From: a virus
IMG/VR virus record: IMGVR_UViG_3300048836_001182
Coordinates: 1 to 26,160 of that record
Direction: 5' to 3' (one strand)
Length of the DNA: 26,160 nt
In this document: positions 6,775 to 14,269 of the stretch, in pieces
How the letters are laid out: each line of letters begins with the position of its first letter
How positions within the stretch are numbered: the first letter of the stretch is position 1
The notes under the pieces: model-generated
What the model saw: only the letters and a program-made list of their open reading frames with translations
Database searches by the model: none
Told to the model about the DNA's origin: nothing
Program-made: the position numbers and the translations under genes

Positions 6775-7017
6775 CTAGCCCTTCGTGCCTCGAGTGTCGA
6801 GGCCGTAGGTCCGGTTGTCCCGGATCCGGCCATTGCGACCCTTGATGATCAGCTCGTGCGGATCACGGTGCTCGCGCCAGCGCGCCCGGCAATGCCGGGC
6901 GGTGGTCGAAAGGGCTGCGGCCTGGCTCAAGTACTCCAGGTGCTTTCGGCCGTTCACCGATGCAAACCAGCGCCCGTTGCGCTTGTGGAAGCTGATGGTC
7001 CACCGAACTCTCTTCAT
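6775..7017 (-). CDS. DUF2188-type small protein
   Basis: An 80-aa basic protein. A tryptophan-containing start (VRWTISFHKRNGRWFASVNG) is followed by a helix and then ELIIKGRNGRIRDNRTYG, which is the pattern of DUF2188 proteins (a short beta-rich domain with a helix and a terminal GRIR-type strand). Function is unknown. The frame stays open upstream to 7347, but that part is antisense-like shadow over the SPRY gene. I chose the ATG at 7017 because GGAG lies 6 bp before it. The 150 bp between this gene and the methylase has no convincing gene. Confidence 0.65.
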   Translation of the reverse strand: MKRVRWTISFHKRNGRWFASVNGRKHLEYLSQAAALSTTARHCRARWREHRDPHELIIKGRNGRIRDNRTYGLDTRGTKG

Positions 7018-7084
7018 CTCGATCTCCGGCCATGTGAGTAGGTCATCCGAGCTATGGGTCTCTCTGCCGTGCGGACATCTGCTG

Positions 7085-8251
7085 TCAGCTGTCCCAGGCG
7101 CTGAAACCCGAGGGAGGGCTGTAGGCCAATTCCGACGCCTTGAATCGCCCCTCGAATTTTCGTCCGTTGTCATAGGCTGCCAAGGCGGGAAAAAGCGTTC
7201 CCGCGACGCTTGTGAACGCCTCACCAGTCCCGGCAGCCGGGTTTCCGGAGGCTTGGAAGGTGCCATTCTTGGAAAACCAAATTTTTCCGGCTGTGAAGTC
7301 AACGGCCACGCCGATGACCTCGCCCGCCGTCGACCAGCCGGTGCCATAGCTTGCGCCGGAGCCGTTGTGGTACTTGTTCCCGTTTAGCTGATAGAAACCC
7401 CAGCTTGTCGAGCTTGAGCCGGGATAATTGGATGTGCCAAGCGCCGAGGTTGCCACGCCGATCATGGTGTCGCCCGCACCAGAACCCACCATCCTTACCT
7501 CGAAGTAGTATTTGCCTGAGCTCCGGGCCAAGGTCGCGCGCACAAGGCGGAAGGCCGAGGAACTGGTGCACAACGCTGTCTTGAGAAGACCAATAATCTC
7601 GATGTTTGCGTGCTTGTCGGCGGGGTTCCAAAAAACGCCAACGTCAATATCATCGCTAAGCGGCGAGAAGCCAGCTGGCGGCGCATACTTCTGCAAGTTC
7701 GCTGCCGGCATAAAGTCGACGACGGTGCCTTGGTCGTACAGGCCGACGCAGGCGAACCAATCGGTCGCCGAAAGGCCGGTGATGACAGTCGTTTGCGCAG
7801 TGTTCTCTCGGTAGAAGCGAAGCTCGCCGTCGTCGAGGTTTAGTGCGATGCCGACGGTCACATCGACGGCGTAGGATGAGGCGCTGCGGATGGAGCTGTT
7901 GTTGTGGTAAATCAGGCCGTTGATGCCGTTGTATTCGTAGCCGTTGCTGGTGAACCCAGGGTTGTTCGTCAGGCTGCCGGCGGCCTTGAGAATAGCGGCA
8001 AACGAGCGGCTATCCACACTACCGGCGACCAAGCGGATCTCCCAATACCATTTGCCAGCAGCCTTGGATTCCGTTGCTCGTATTACGCGATGCGACGAGC
8101 CACCTGAATTCTTTGTGACGCGCAGGTCGCCAAGACTCAGAGCGAGGTTGCTGGCCATGTCCGACGGATTCAGGAATATCCCGCCACCTGGTCCAGGGCC
8201 CGGTCCCGCCCCTCGAGGTGTAGCCGATCCCAACAAGCCAAGCGGAATCAC
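7085..8251 (-). CDS. Tail-tip protein with two tandem SPRY/lectin-like repeats
   Basis: A 388-aa protein with a short Gly/Pro-rich N-terminal linker (about 11-25) and two copies of one beta-rich domain. Copy 1 (about 27-195) has FLNPSDMASN, GKWYWEIR and VGIALNLDDGELRFYREN. Copy 2 (about 207-388) has FWNPADKHAN, GKYYFEVR and IGVAVDFTAGKIWFSKNG. Each ends in a PPxGFSxxxx motif. The strand patterns and the WYxE / GVxxDxxxGxIxFxxNG signatures match SPRY/B30.2 or concanavalin-like folds, which bind ligands. Its place after the J-like and fibre-type genes suggests a tail-tip receptor-binding or decoration protein. The start is GTG at 8251, overlapping the previous stop as GTGA. Confidence 0.75.
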   Translation of the reverse strand: MIPLGLLGSATPRGAGPGPGPGGGIFLNPSDMASNLALSLGDLRVTKNSGGSSHRVIRATESKAAGKWYWEIRLVAGSVDSRSFAAILKAAGSLTNNPGFTSNGYEYNGINGLIYHNNSSIRSASSYAVDVTVGIALNLDDGELRFYRENTAQTTVITGLSATDWFACVGLYDQGTVVDFMPAANLQKYAPPAGFSPLSDDIDVGVFWNPADKHANIEIIGLLKTALCTSSSAFRLVRATLARSSGKYYFEVRMVGSGAGDTMIGVATSALGTSNYPGSSSTSWGFYQLNGNKYHNGSGASYGTGWSTAGEVIGVAVDFTAGKIWFSKNGTFQASGNPAAGTGEAFTSVAGTLFPALAAYDNGRKFEGRFKASELAYSPPSGFSAWDS

Positions 8252-8703
8252 GGCGCGGCCTCCAGGTTGCCCTCCAGATCCCAGGTGTCGGTGCCCCGCT
8301 TTATGAGGGAAGCCTTCGCCCAGCGTTTCCTCAGCTTCAGGGTCTCGGGCGTGCGGATGGTCACGCCGGTGTCGGCCACAACGGTGGTCTGCCCGACGTC
8401 GTCTTGCCCCAGGTCGATGCGCGTTCCGACCGGGAAAGCCACGCCGCTGTTCGGCGGCACGGTGCAGGTATTTGCCGAGGCGTTGTTCATGGTTACCAGC
8501 TTGAAAGCGTCGGCCAGCACCAACGTGTAACTGGTGCCGGTCTGCACGTTCTCCGGGCTGCGCAAGGCATAGAGCCGAAGGTCCGCCAGGGTCACTTTTC
8601 GGCTGCGGTCTCCGGCGCTCTCGCCGGGCTGTTCAAGCTCGGCCAGGTCGGCGTCGGTAAGCGGCGCTGCCGCGTCGAGGTCGCTGATCTTCAGGTCGGC
8701 CAT
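8248..8703 (-). CDS. Small tail appendage/fibre-type protein
   Basis: A 151-aa protein. The N-terminus (MADLKISDLDAAAPLTDADL) matches the short leader found on many phage tail-appendage proteins. The C-terminal part (about 55-145), with YTLVLADAFKLVTMNNASA, VPPNSGVAFPVGTRID and TWDLEGNL, resembles a beta-rich domain common at the ends of phage fibres. It probably sits at the tail tip with the J-like protein, whose stop is only 3 bp upstream. It overlaps the SPRY gene start, so the two are translationally coupled. Confidence 0.7.
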   Translation of the reverse strand: MADLKISDLDAAAPLTDADLAELEQPGESAGDRSRKVTLADLRLYALRSPENVQTGTSYTLVLADAFKLVTMNNASANTCTVPPNSGVAFPVGTRIDLGQDDVGQTTVVADTGVTIRTPETLKLRKRWAKASLIKRGTDTWDLEGNLEAAP

Positions 8704-8706
8704 GGG

Positions 8707-11571
8707 TTACTCCAAGAGGCGGCCTTCGCCGCTGTCGATGATGCGGTAATCACCCGAGTCGGTGATCCGGCGGCTAAGAGGGGCGGGGTCGTAGGTGAAC
8801 TCTGCGGTGGCCGCCTGCCAGGAAACCAGCCCGTCGCGGATCGCTACGACTTCGATGCGGCCAACGCCGATGCCGGACAGCAATTGGGGTGTCGCACTGG
8901 TGCCGGTGATTCCGCTCTCGGTGTGCTCGATGTCTTCGTCAAGGTAGTAGGTGACGGTATAGGTCGTTCCTGCTTCGGGACCGATGCTGGCCTCGCTCTC
9001 GGAAATGACCTGATCCGCCTGCAGCAGCCGGTCTCGGTGCGCCCAAGTGACGGTGATTTCGCCACGCACGGTTGTCGGATAAGCCCGGTCGGCGCCGATA
9101 CCGTCGCTGAGCCGCAGCAGGCCTGGCGGGTAGGGTCTTGCGAAACGACCAGCCATTTCCAAGGTCAGCGTCGGCGCCAACTCCAGCTCGAGCAGCTGGC
9201 TGGCAGTCCGCGTTCGTACCTTGGCCTCTACGATCTCGCCGTCGCTGTATTCGCGCGTATCGCTGGAGGCGTCACCTTCGTAGAACAGGATGGGCTGGCC
9301 AGCCGGGTGGATCTGCGGGACCGTGTCTGCGCAGCCGCGCGCCAGAGTCAGCGTGCCGTCGCCCGGGTTGATCGCTTCGACGCGGCAGACCTCCTGACCC
9401 CATAACGCGGCTTCGCCAACGGCGACGGCCTCAAGGCCATTGGCCTGCGTCACGGTGAAGTCGGTGTCGGTCTGGCTGGCGCCCTCGACGACGATCGCCG
9501 CGGGGCTCCAATCGCCGCTGCCGCCATCGGCAAATTCCTCACCGCTTGCGCGAGTCCAGAGGTCGTAGTTCACGCCGTTGCCAGGGCGGGCAGCGGCGGT
9601 CAGGAGGAAGCCGGCGTCGTCGCTCAGCGCCGCGCGCTCTCCGGCCGTCAAGCGGCCGACCAGATCAATAAAGCTCGCCTCGAACGCCGCCTGGATATCG
9701 GGGACAGTGGGCACGGGTGAAGGCGACGTATCCACACCCGGCTCGGCGACCACGTAGGTCGTGCTGGGCAGGCCTGAAACATCCTGAAGGGCACGCACGC
9801 TCATCGCGCCTGACCGGCGGACACCGGCGCCGATCTCGCCCAGGACGCACACCATGTCGGCTATACCCCGGCGCGGCGCCTGCAGTCGAAAAATGCGTCC
9901 CGCACGCCAGTTGTAAGGCTTGCGGGTCGTGGTCAGGGTAAAGCGCTTGAGCGGGAGGGATTTCTGACGCAAGTCGCGAGCCCCCACACGCAGTGCCAGG
10001 CTCTCACTGGGGATCTCCGGGTAAGCGATGGTTTCGGCCATCACGCCGCCGGCGGCCTGAATGGCGCCAAGGGCCTGCAGGGGCGTCGTCGTGCGCTTTT
10101 CCTTCTTGATCGGGTCGAACCACTCGATGCCGACCTGGTTAACCGATTCGAGGGGATCCGTCGTTTCCTCGGCGTACTCAAGGATGTCGTCGTCTCCCAG
10201 GATGGGCAGGCTTCCCACGTCGTAGTCCCCGCGCACCAGCATGAGGTAGTACTGCCCATTGGTGCGGCTCTGGCTCAGCGTTGCGCCGATGACGTTGCAG
10301 ATTCGCTGCTGGAATTGCTCGACGGTTTCCGAACCGGCGTCGTATTCCGTGCACAGTCCAAATCCTTCGGCAAACAGACGATCGGCGGCCACAGTGAAGC
10401 TGGCCTCGTTGATCAGATCGACCGGCTCACCCTGCATGTCTTGGCTCGTCAGGCTGTCATAAAGAATGTGCGCTGGGTTCATCCCATAGAAGGGAGGGTC
10501 CGTGGGGATGTAGCGGTAGCCCGGCAGACGAATTCGCGCCAGCCCTGCTGCGATCTCGGTCTGAAAACGGATTTCATTGACCCGCCCGGGCGCCACACTG
10601 ACCGGGATGCTCAAGGTGTTAATTAGCACGCCGGCTCTGTAGACGCGCACCGACCAACGATCCTCTGCGGGCAGGTAGTCGCCTTCGAACTTGTAGACAA
10701 CGCCGAGGTCCAGCGTTCCGTCCGTAAGGGCGATTCCGGTTCCCGAGTCTATTGCCGCGCCCTGCACCCAGAAGGTGGCGCGGCGAATGCCGCCAGGTGC
10801 GTAGATGGACTGCCGGCTGAAATTCAAAATGCCCTTGATGACTTGGGAATCGCTGCTGCTGGGCCCCCAGAAGTACATGACCGCGTTGTCGTCGCTGGTC
10901 GCTTCCTCCAGCGTCACCTCTGCCGAGAAGCCGACCCACTCGCCGGTGGGTCCGAATCGGCGAATAGTGCGGGCTGCGCCTGCGGCGGCGCCGTCGATCT
11001 GGAGCGCCGGTCCCCCCATCGCTGAAACCACGGTGAAGCCAGCCAAGCTGGGGCCACCTTGCGTAGCGTCGTAAGGGTCCAGGCCCGCCGAGAAGGTTTC
11101 CGCAAACGATTCGGCGCTGAGTAGGCCTTCTCCACCCATGCCAATCGCGGCCTTCTCCTCATACCAGCAGACATCGCCGTCCCAGCCCTTCAGGATGCGG
11201 CGCACCTTGAACGCCGCTGGCTTCGGATAGGGATTGAACGCACCATACCGCCCGTTGTAAATGACGGTGGCCCTGCCCCGGTAGGCCGACTGATCCGGGC
11301 CTAGAACGTCCGCCAGCAGCGCGCTGGGCATCTGGTCCTGCGCACCCATCATCACGTGCAGCTGTCCCTTGATGCCGCCTTCGGCCTTTTCTCCTCCCCA
11401 CAGGTTCTCGGCGTTCACCTCGATCACGCCGTTGGTGGTCTGTTCGCCAGCCCACGCGGTCTTGTCGCCGCCTCGGAACTCGAGCAAGGCGTCCAGCGGG
11501 CCGCGGCCGAGACCGAAATGGATCAGCATCGAGTACCAATAGCCGATGGTCGGCTTGCTCTTACTGCCCAT
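8707..11571 (-). CDS. J: Tail tip attachment protein J-like (host specificity)
   Basis: A 954-aa central tail-tip protein of the lambda J type, which forms the tip and contacts the receptor. The N-terminus (GLGRGPLDALLEFRGGDKTA and on) and the central part with PLESVNQVGIEWFDPIKKEK, TIAYPEIPSE and LRQKSLPLKRFTLTTTRKPY fit the Phage-tail_3/J core. Residues about 175-355 look like an inserted beta-sandwich (concanavalin/LamG-like) domain. The C-terminus ends in RRITDSGDYRIIDSGEGRLL followed by E. AGGAGG lies 6 bp before the ATG. It overlaps the preceding 72-aa gene by 11 bp. It is shorter than lambda J (1132 aa), and the receptor-binding part may be shared with the two downstream proteins. Confidence 0.85.
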   Translation of the reverse strand: MGSKSKPTIGYWYSMLIHFGLGRGPLDALLEFRGGDKTAWAGEQTTNGVIEVNAENLWGGEKAEGGIKGQLHVMMGAQDQMPSALLADVLGPDQSAYRGRATVIYNGRYGAFNPYPKPAAFKVRRILKGWDGDVCWYEEKAAIGMGGEGLLSAESFAETFSAGLDPYDATQGGPSLAGFTVVSAMGGPALQIDGAAAGAARTIRRFGPTGEWVGFSAEVTLEEATSDDNAVMYFWGPSSSDSQVIKGILNFSRQSIYAPGGIRRATFWVQGAAIDSGTGIALTDGTLDLGVVYKFEGDYLPAEDRWSVRVYRAGVLINTLSIPVSVAPGRVNEIRFQTEIAAGLARIRLPGYRYIPTDPPFYGMNPAHILYDSLTSQDMQGEPVDLINEASFTVAADRLFAEGFGLCTEYDAGSETVEQFQQRICNVIGATLSQSRTNGQYYLMLVRGDYDVGSLPILGDDDILEYAEETTDPLESVNQVGIEWFDPIKKEKRTTTPLQALGAIQAAGGVMAETIAYPEIPSESLALRVGARDLRQKSLPLKRFTLTTTRKPYNWRAGRIFRLQAPRRGIADMVCVLGEIGAGVRRSGAMSVRALQDVSGLPSTTYVVAEPGVDTSPSPVPTVPDIQAAFEASFIDLVGRLTAGERAALSDDAGFLLTAAARPGNGVNYDLWTRASGEEFADGGSGDWSPAAIVVEGASQTDTDFTVTQANGLEAVAVGEAALWGQEVCRVEAINPGDGTLTLARGCADTVPQIHPAGQPILFYEGDASSDTREYSDGEIVEAKVRTRTASQLLELELAPTLTLEMAGRFARPYPPGLLRLSDGIGADRAYPTTVRGEITVTWAHRDRLLQADQVISESEASIGPEAGTTYTVTYYLDEDIEHTESGITGTSATPQLLSGIGVGRIEVVAIRDGLVSWQAATAEFTYDPAPLSRRITDSGDYRIIDSGEGRLLE

Positions 11572-11779
11572 GCTCGTCCTCCTGACGGGCGTGCTCGACC
11601 AGCTTCAGGGCCATGCCGTCGCCGGTGGCGACCAGCTGCTCGGCGTCGATGCCGTGACGCACGAACTCCGACCAATCCAGACCATGCCGTTGGAACCAGG
11701 CCCGTGCACCGCTGGCGCAGAAGCCCCGGCGAGCGGTGAAGCCGGGCACGGATCGCAGGTGGGCGATGGTCACCTTCAT
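11561..11779 (-). CDS. Conserved small tail-tip protein
   Basis: A 72-aa protein (MKVTIAHLRSVPGFTARRGF...) with a conserved-looking FCASGARAWFQRHGLDWSEF segment and a charged C-terminal helix. Small proteins of this kind are known next to J-like genes in related siphophages, but their role is not established. The reading frame continues upstream, but only as shadow of the membrane-protein gene. The ATG at 11779 overlaps that gene's stop as ATGA, which supports this start. Confidence 0.65.
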   Translation of the reverse strand: MKVTIAHLRSVPGFTARRGFCASGARAWFQRHGLDWSEFVRHGIDAEQLVATGDGMALKLVEHARQEDEHGQ

Positions 11780-12231
11780 TTCTTGCCGCCCTTGGCCTTG
11801 ATCTTCGTCGTACCGGTCTGCTTGAAGCCCAGGATGATCGAGTCCGGGATCCAGACCTCGCCGTAGATGCGCCGGATGCTCTTGCCGTCTTCGGTCACCG
11901 GCACGCTGGCCTTGGCCACCTCGGGATCCTTGGGCTTCGGGCGCATCGCGTAAGACACCAGCGCCGCCACCAGCATGATGGCCAGCTGGATCAGGAAGTT
12001 GACCCACGCCCGCACCACTTCGATCTCGCCCTCGGCCGCCGGCGGCGGCGCCTGCAGGCCGACGTAGGTTACGCACGCGACCACCAGCATCACGGCGGCC
12101 ACCAGCGCGGAGCCGCGCGAGACCAGCTCACGGGTCGGCAGGGCCAACGCGTAGGCGACGTGCAGCCGCGCCTTGGCCAGGCACCAGCGCAGGCTGGGAA
12201 TGCGACGGGAGAGAGGCAGGCGCGGGGTCAT
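11776..12231 (-). CDS. Tail assembly membrane protein (lambda I-like position)
   Basis: A 151-aa protein with two hydrophobic helices (about 40-59, GSALVAAVMLVVACVTYVGL, and about 76-96, WVNFLIQLAIMLVAALVSYAM). After a Lys/Pro-rich turn comes a soluble tail containing RRIYGEVWIPDSIILGFKQT. It sits between the BR0599 protein and the J-like module, where lambda carries gene I, and is probably needed for tip assembly or DNA passage through the inner membrane. The similarity to gpI is by position and topology, not by a clear motif. The ATG at 12231 overlaps the upstream stop as ATGA. The longer open frame up to 12813 is shadow. Confidence 0.65.
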   Translation of the reverse strand: MTPRLPLSRRIPSLRWCLAKARLHVAYALALPTRELVSRGSALVAAVMLVVACVTYVGLQAPPPAAEGEIEVVRAWVNFLIQLAIMLVAALVSYAMRPKPKDPEVAKASVPVTEDGKSIRRIYGEVWIPDSIILGFKQTGTTKIKAKGGKK

Positions 12232-13046
12232 AGCGGCGATCCGTCCATGGGGCTCTTGATGGGCGCGTACACCGCACCGCCGTAGTTCTCTTCGTTCTCG
12301 AAAATGTCGCGGCAGGCAGCGAAGTTGTGCGGGCAGCCCCAGTACGCGGTGACCTCCGAGTCTTCCTCGAGCTGATCGGTGCCGTAGTTCAGGATGATCT
12401 GGTTGCCGGCGTGGGCCATGATGCTGCGGGTCTCGACCTCGCCGTCCGCACGCACGTACTCGACGAAGCCGCCGGCGAGGCGGCCGCTGGGCAATGCGGC
12501 GAACGCATCCGCCTCGAGCGCGATGCCCTCCGCAGCCGTCAGCACGCCCGGCACGGCGAAGTCCGCCTTGTCGAGGTTGCACATGCCGATGCCCTGGGAA
12601 TACACCGCCAGCGGGCAGCCGCGCTGCCACCGCAGGTTCAGGCCGCGGCTGCCGCCGTTGGACCGGGTGGGCTCGCAGTTGAGCTCCATGACGGTGTCGG
12701 TGAAGCGCGCACCGATCACGCGCCCCGTCCACTCCACGACGACCTCGTCGTCGCCGTAGTGCTTGGCCAGCCAGGTCACGAACACCGGGCCGCTCGGCGG
12801 GTACGGCCGCCACCAGGACGTGACGCTGGCGTTGATCGGCAGTGTCAGCTTGACCAGGTTCTTCCGGCGCTCGCTGCTGTCGCGGATCTCCGAGCGCGAC
12901 ACGGCCAGCGGCAGGTAGTCCTCGTCGTCGACGGGGATCTCGCGGTCGGCATCGGTGAACCGGGCCACCACGTTGCCGCGGGCCAAGCGCAGCAGCCCGA
13001 TGGGCCGTCCCATGTTCCGGCTCAGCTCGAGCAGGTTAAAGGTCAC
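12228..13046 (-). CDS. Phage BR0599/DUF2163 tail-tip protein
   Basis: A 272-aa tail-tip protein of the DUF2163 and BR0599 families, related to gene transfer agent and siphophage tail-tip proteins that come before the J-like protein. The diagnostic C-terminal motif is GCPHNFAACRDIFENEENYG (237-256), with C238 and C245 and the family NEENYGG signature. In GTA relatives such cysteines bind an iron-sulphur cluster in the tip; whether this one does is an inference. The start is GTG at 13046, chosen because GGAGG lies 8 bp upstream. The longer open frame to 13370 overlaps the neighbouring gene and is shadow. Confidence 0.85.
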   Translation of the reverse strand: MTFNLLELSRNMGRPIGLLRLARGNVVARFTDADREIPVDDEDYLPLAVSRSEIRDSSERRKNLVKLTLPINASVTSWWRPYPPSGPVFVTWLAKHYGDDEVVVEWTGRVIGARFTDTVMELNCEPTRSNGGSRGLNLRWQRGCPLAVYSQGIGMCNLDKADFAVPGVLTAAEGIALEADAFAALPSGRLAGGFVEYVRADGEVETRSIMAHAGNQIILNYGTDQLEEDSEVTAYWGCPHNFAACRDIFENEENYGGAVYAPIKSPMDGSPL

Positions 13047-13069
13047 GGCGGGTGCCTCCGGCGATGGCG

Positions 13070-14269
13070 TCAGAGATCGGCACGGACGGCCTCCCAGCGC
13101 ATCGAGCACAGACCCAGGCCATCGGCGTCGGTCACGTGGTCGATTTCGACCTGGTCGCTCGCCTGCTGCGACAGGGCCATGAAGCTCACGGCACGGATCG
13201 CCGCGGCAGGCACCTCGACGCCCAGGGCCGCGTTCAGCGTCAGGACCTCGGTGGCGCCTGCGGTGACTGAGTTGGTGATGCGCCGGCAGTAGACCCCGCC
13301 GCCGGCGACCTCGATGCGGATGTCGCGGCGGCCGAGCTGCTGTCGGCCGTAGAGGGAGTAGCCGCACCACTCCACGGTCAGCGACGTCGAGGCCGCGCCG
13401 ATCGTGGAGACCACCTTCAGGTCGGCGTTCCAGCTGGGCACCCAGAGCTCACCCATGCGCCCACGCAGGCCGTAGGCGAGCGATCGGAACGCGGAGTGCT
13501 CCTCCCGCCCGAACAGCTTCCAGGCGTGCGCCTGCGAGCGCTGGGGAAGCCCTGGCAGGTCGAAGGTGGCGATGGTGCCGGTCTCTTCGTCCACGAGCTG
13601 CAGGTCGCGCCCGTAGCGGCTGGCCACGGTGCCGTCCATGTCGGGGCGGATGTCCAGCAGCGGCAGGTCGCGGTACGTCGCCGCCGGCATCACGGCCGGC
13701 CAGTCGCAGGGCTCGTCCACCCGGAACTGCAGCGGGATCCGGCTGGCGTCGTCGTGCCAGGCGGATTCCTCCGAGGCGTCCGGCAGGAACGCCCGGCGCA
13801 CGGGCCAGAGCCGGGCGCCGGCGGACCAGGCCGCCTGCAGGCCGTCGGCCAGCGCCAAGCCTTCGGCCTCAACGGCGTTGATCGTGACCAGCTCCCAGAC
13901 ATCCACGGCCGACCACAGCACCGCTTGACCGCCGGCGACGAAATCAAAGCCGGTCGTGCGACAGGGAATGAACTCGCCGTCCATGGCCACGGCTTCAGCC
14001 AGCACCTGGCCGTCGTGCCAGATCGGCAGCTGCCAGGGCTGGGCGCCGCGGTCGAAGCGCAGGTTGTCGATCACCCGGCGATCGCGCTTGTCGCCGATCA
14101 CGTCGAAGGCGAACGACCGCCGCGGCGCGGTACGCAGCTGGCGCTTCGGGCCGATCCCGCTCGTGGGCGCGACCATCGCATCGGTGAGCCAGGCCAGCGT
14201 CTCGCGCACGGGCTTGCCCCAGTCGGCGGGAAACGGCCAGATCACCGGCTGGCCAGAGGCGAAGCTCAC
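13070..14269 (-). CDS. Distal tail protein, 399 aa
   Basis: A soluble, beta-rich protein with no membrane helices. It lies between tape measure and the BR0599 protein, the usual place of distal-tail or hub proteins. Visible segments include WPFPADWGKPVRETLAWLTD near the start, RSFAFDVIGDKRDRRVID, a central RMGELWVPSW, and RRDIRIEVAGGGVYCRRITN toward the end. GELWVP-type motifs occur in distal tail proteins of related phages. I do not recognise a named family. It overlaps the end of the tape-measure gene by 4 bp and is followed 23 bp later by the BR0599 gene. Confidence 0.65.
   Translation of the reverse strand: MSFASGQPVIWPFPADWGKPVRETLAWLTDAMVAPTSGIGPKRQLRTAPRRSFAFDVIGDKRDRRVIDNLRFDRGAQPWQLPIWHDGQVLAEAVAMDGEFIPCRTTGFDFVAGGQAVLWSAVDVWELVTINAVEAEGLALADGLQAAWSAGARLWPVRRAFLPDASEESAWHDDASRIPLQFRVDEPCDWPAVMPAATYRDLPLLDIRPDMDGTVASRYGRDLQLVDEETGTIATFDLPGLPQRSQAHAWKLFGREEHSAFRSLAYGLRGRMGELWVPSWNADLKVVSTIGAASTSLTVEWCGYSLYGRQQLGRRDIRIEVAGGGVYCRRITNSVTAGATEVLTLNAALGVEVPAAAIRAVSFMALSQQASDQVEIDHVTDADGLGLCSMRWEAVRADL

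Noticed and set aside
8404-9405. Plus-strand open frame opposite the fibre and J-like genes
   Set aside because: Antisense shadow; the minus strand holds coupled genes with known tail patterns.
11776-12813. Longer version of the I-like membrane protein beginning at 12813
   Set aside because: The first 194 residues are an Arg/Ala-rich shadow of the BR0599 gene; the ATG at 12231 overlaps the previous stop and starts the real membrane protein.
12228-13370. Longer version of the BR0599 protein beginning at 13370
   Set aside because: The extension is out-of-frame reading of the 399-aa distal tail gene; GTG at 13046 has GGAGG 8 bp upstream.
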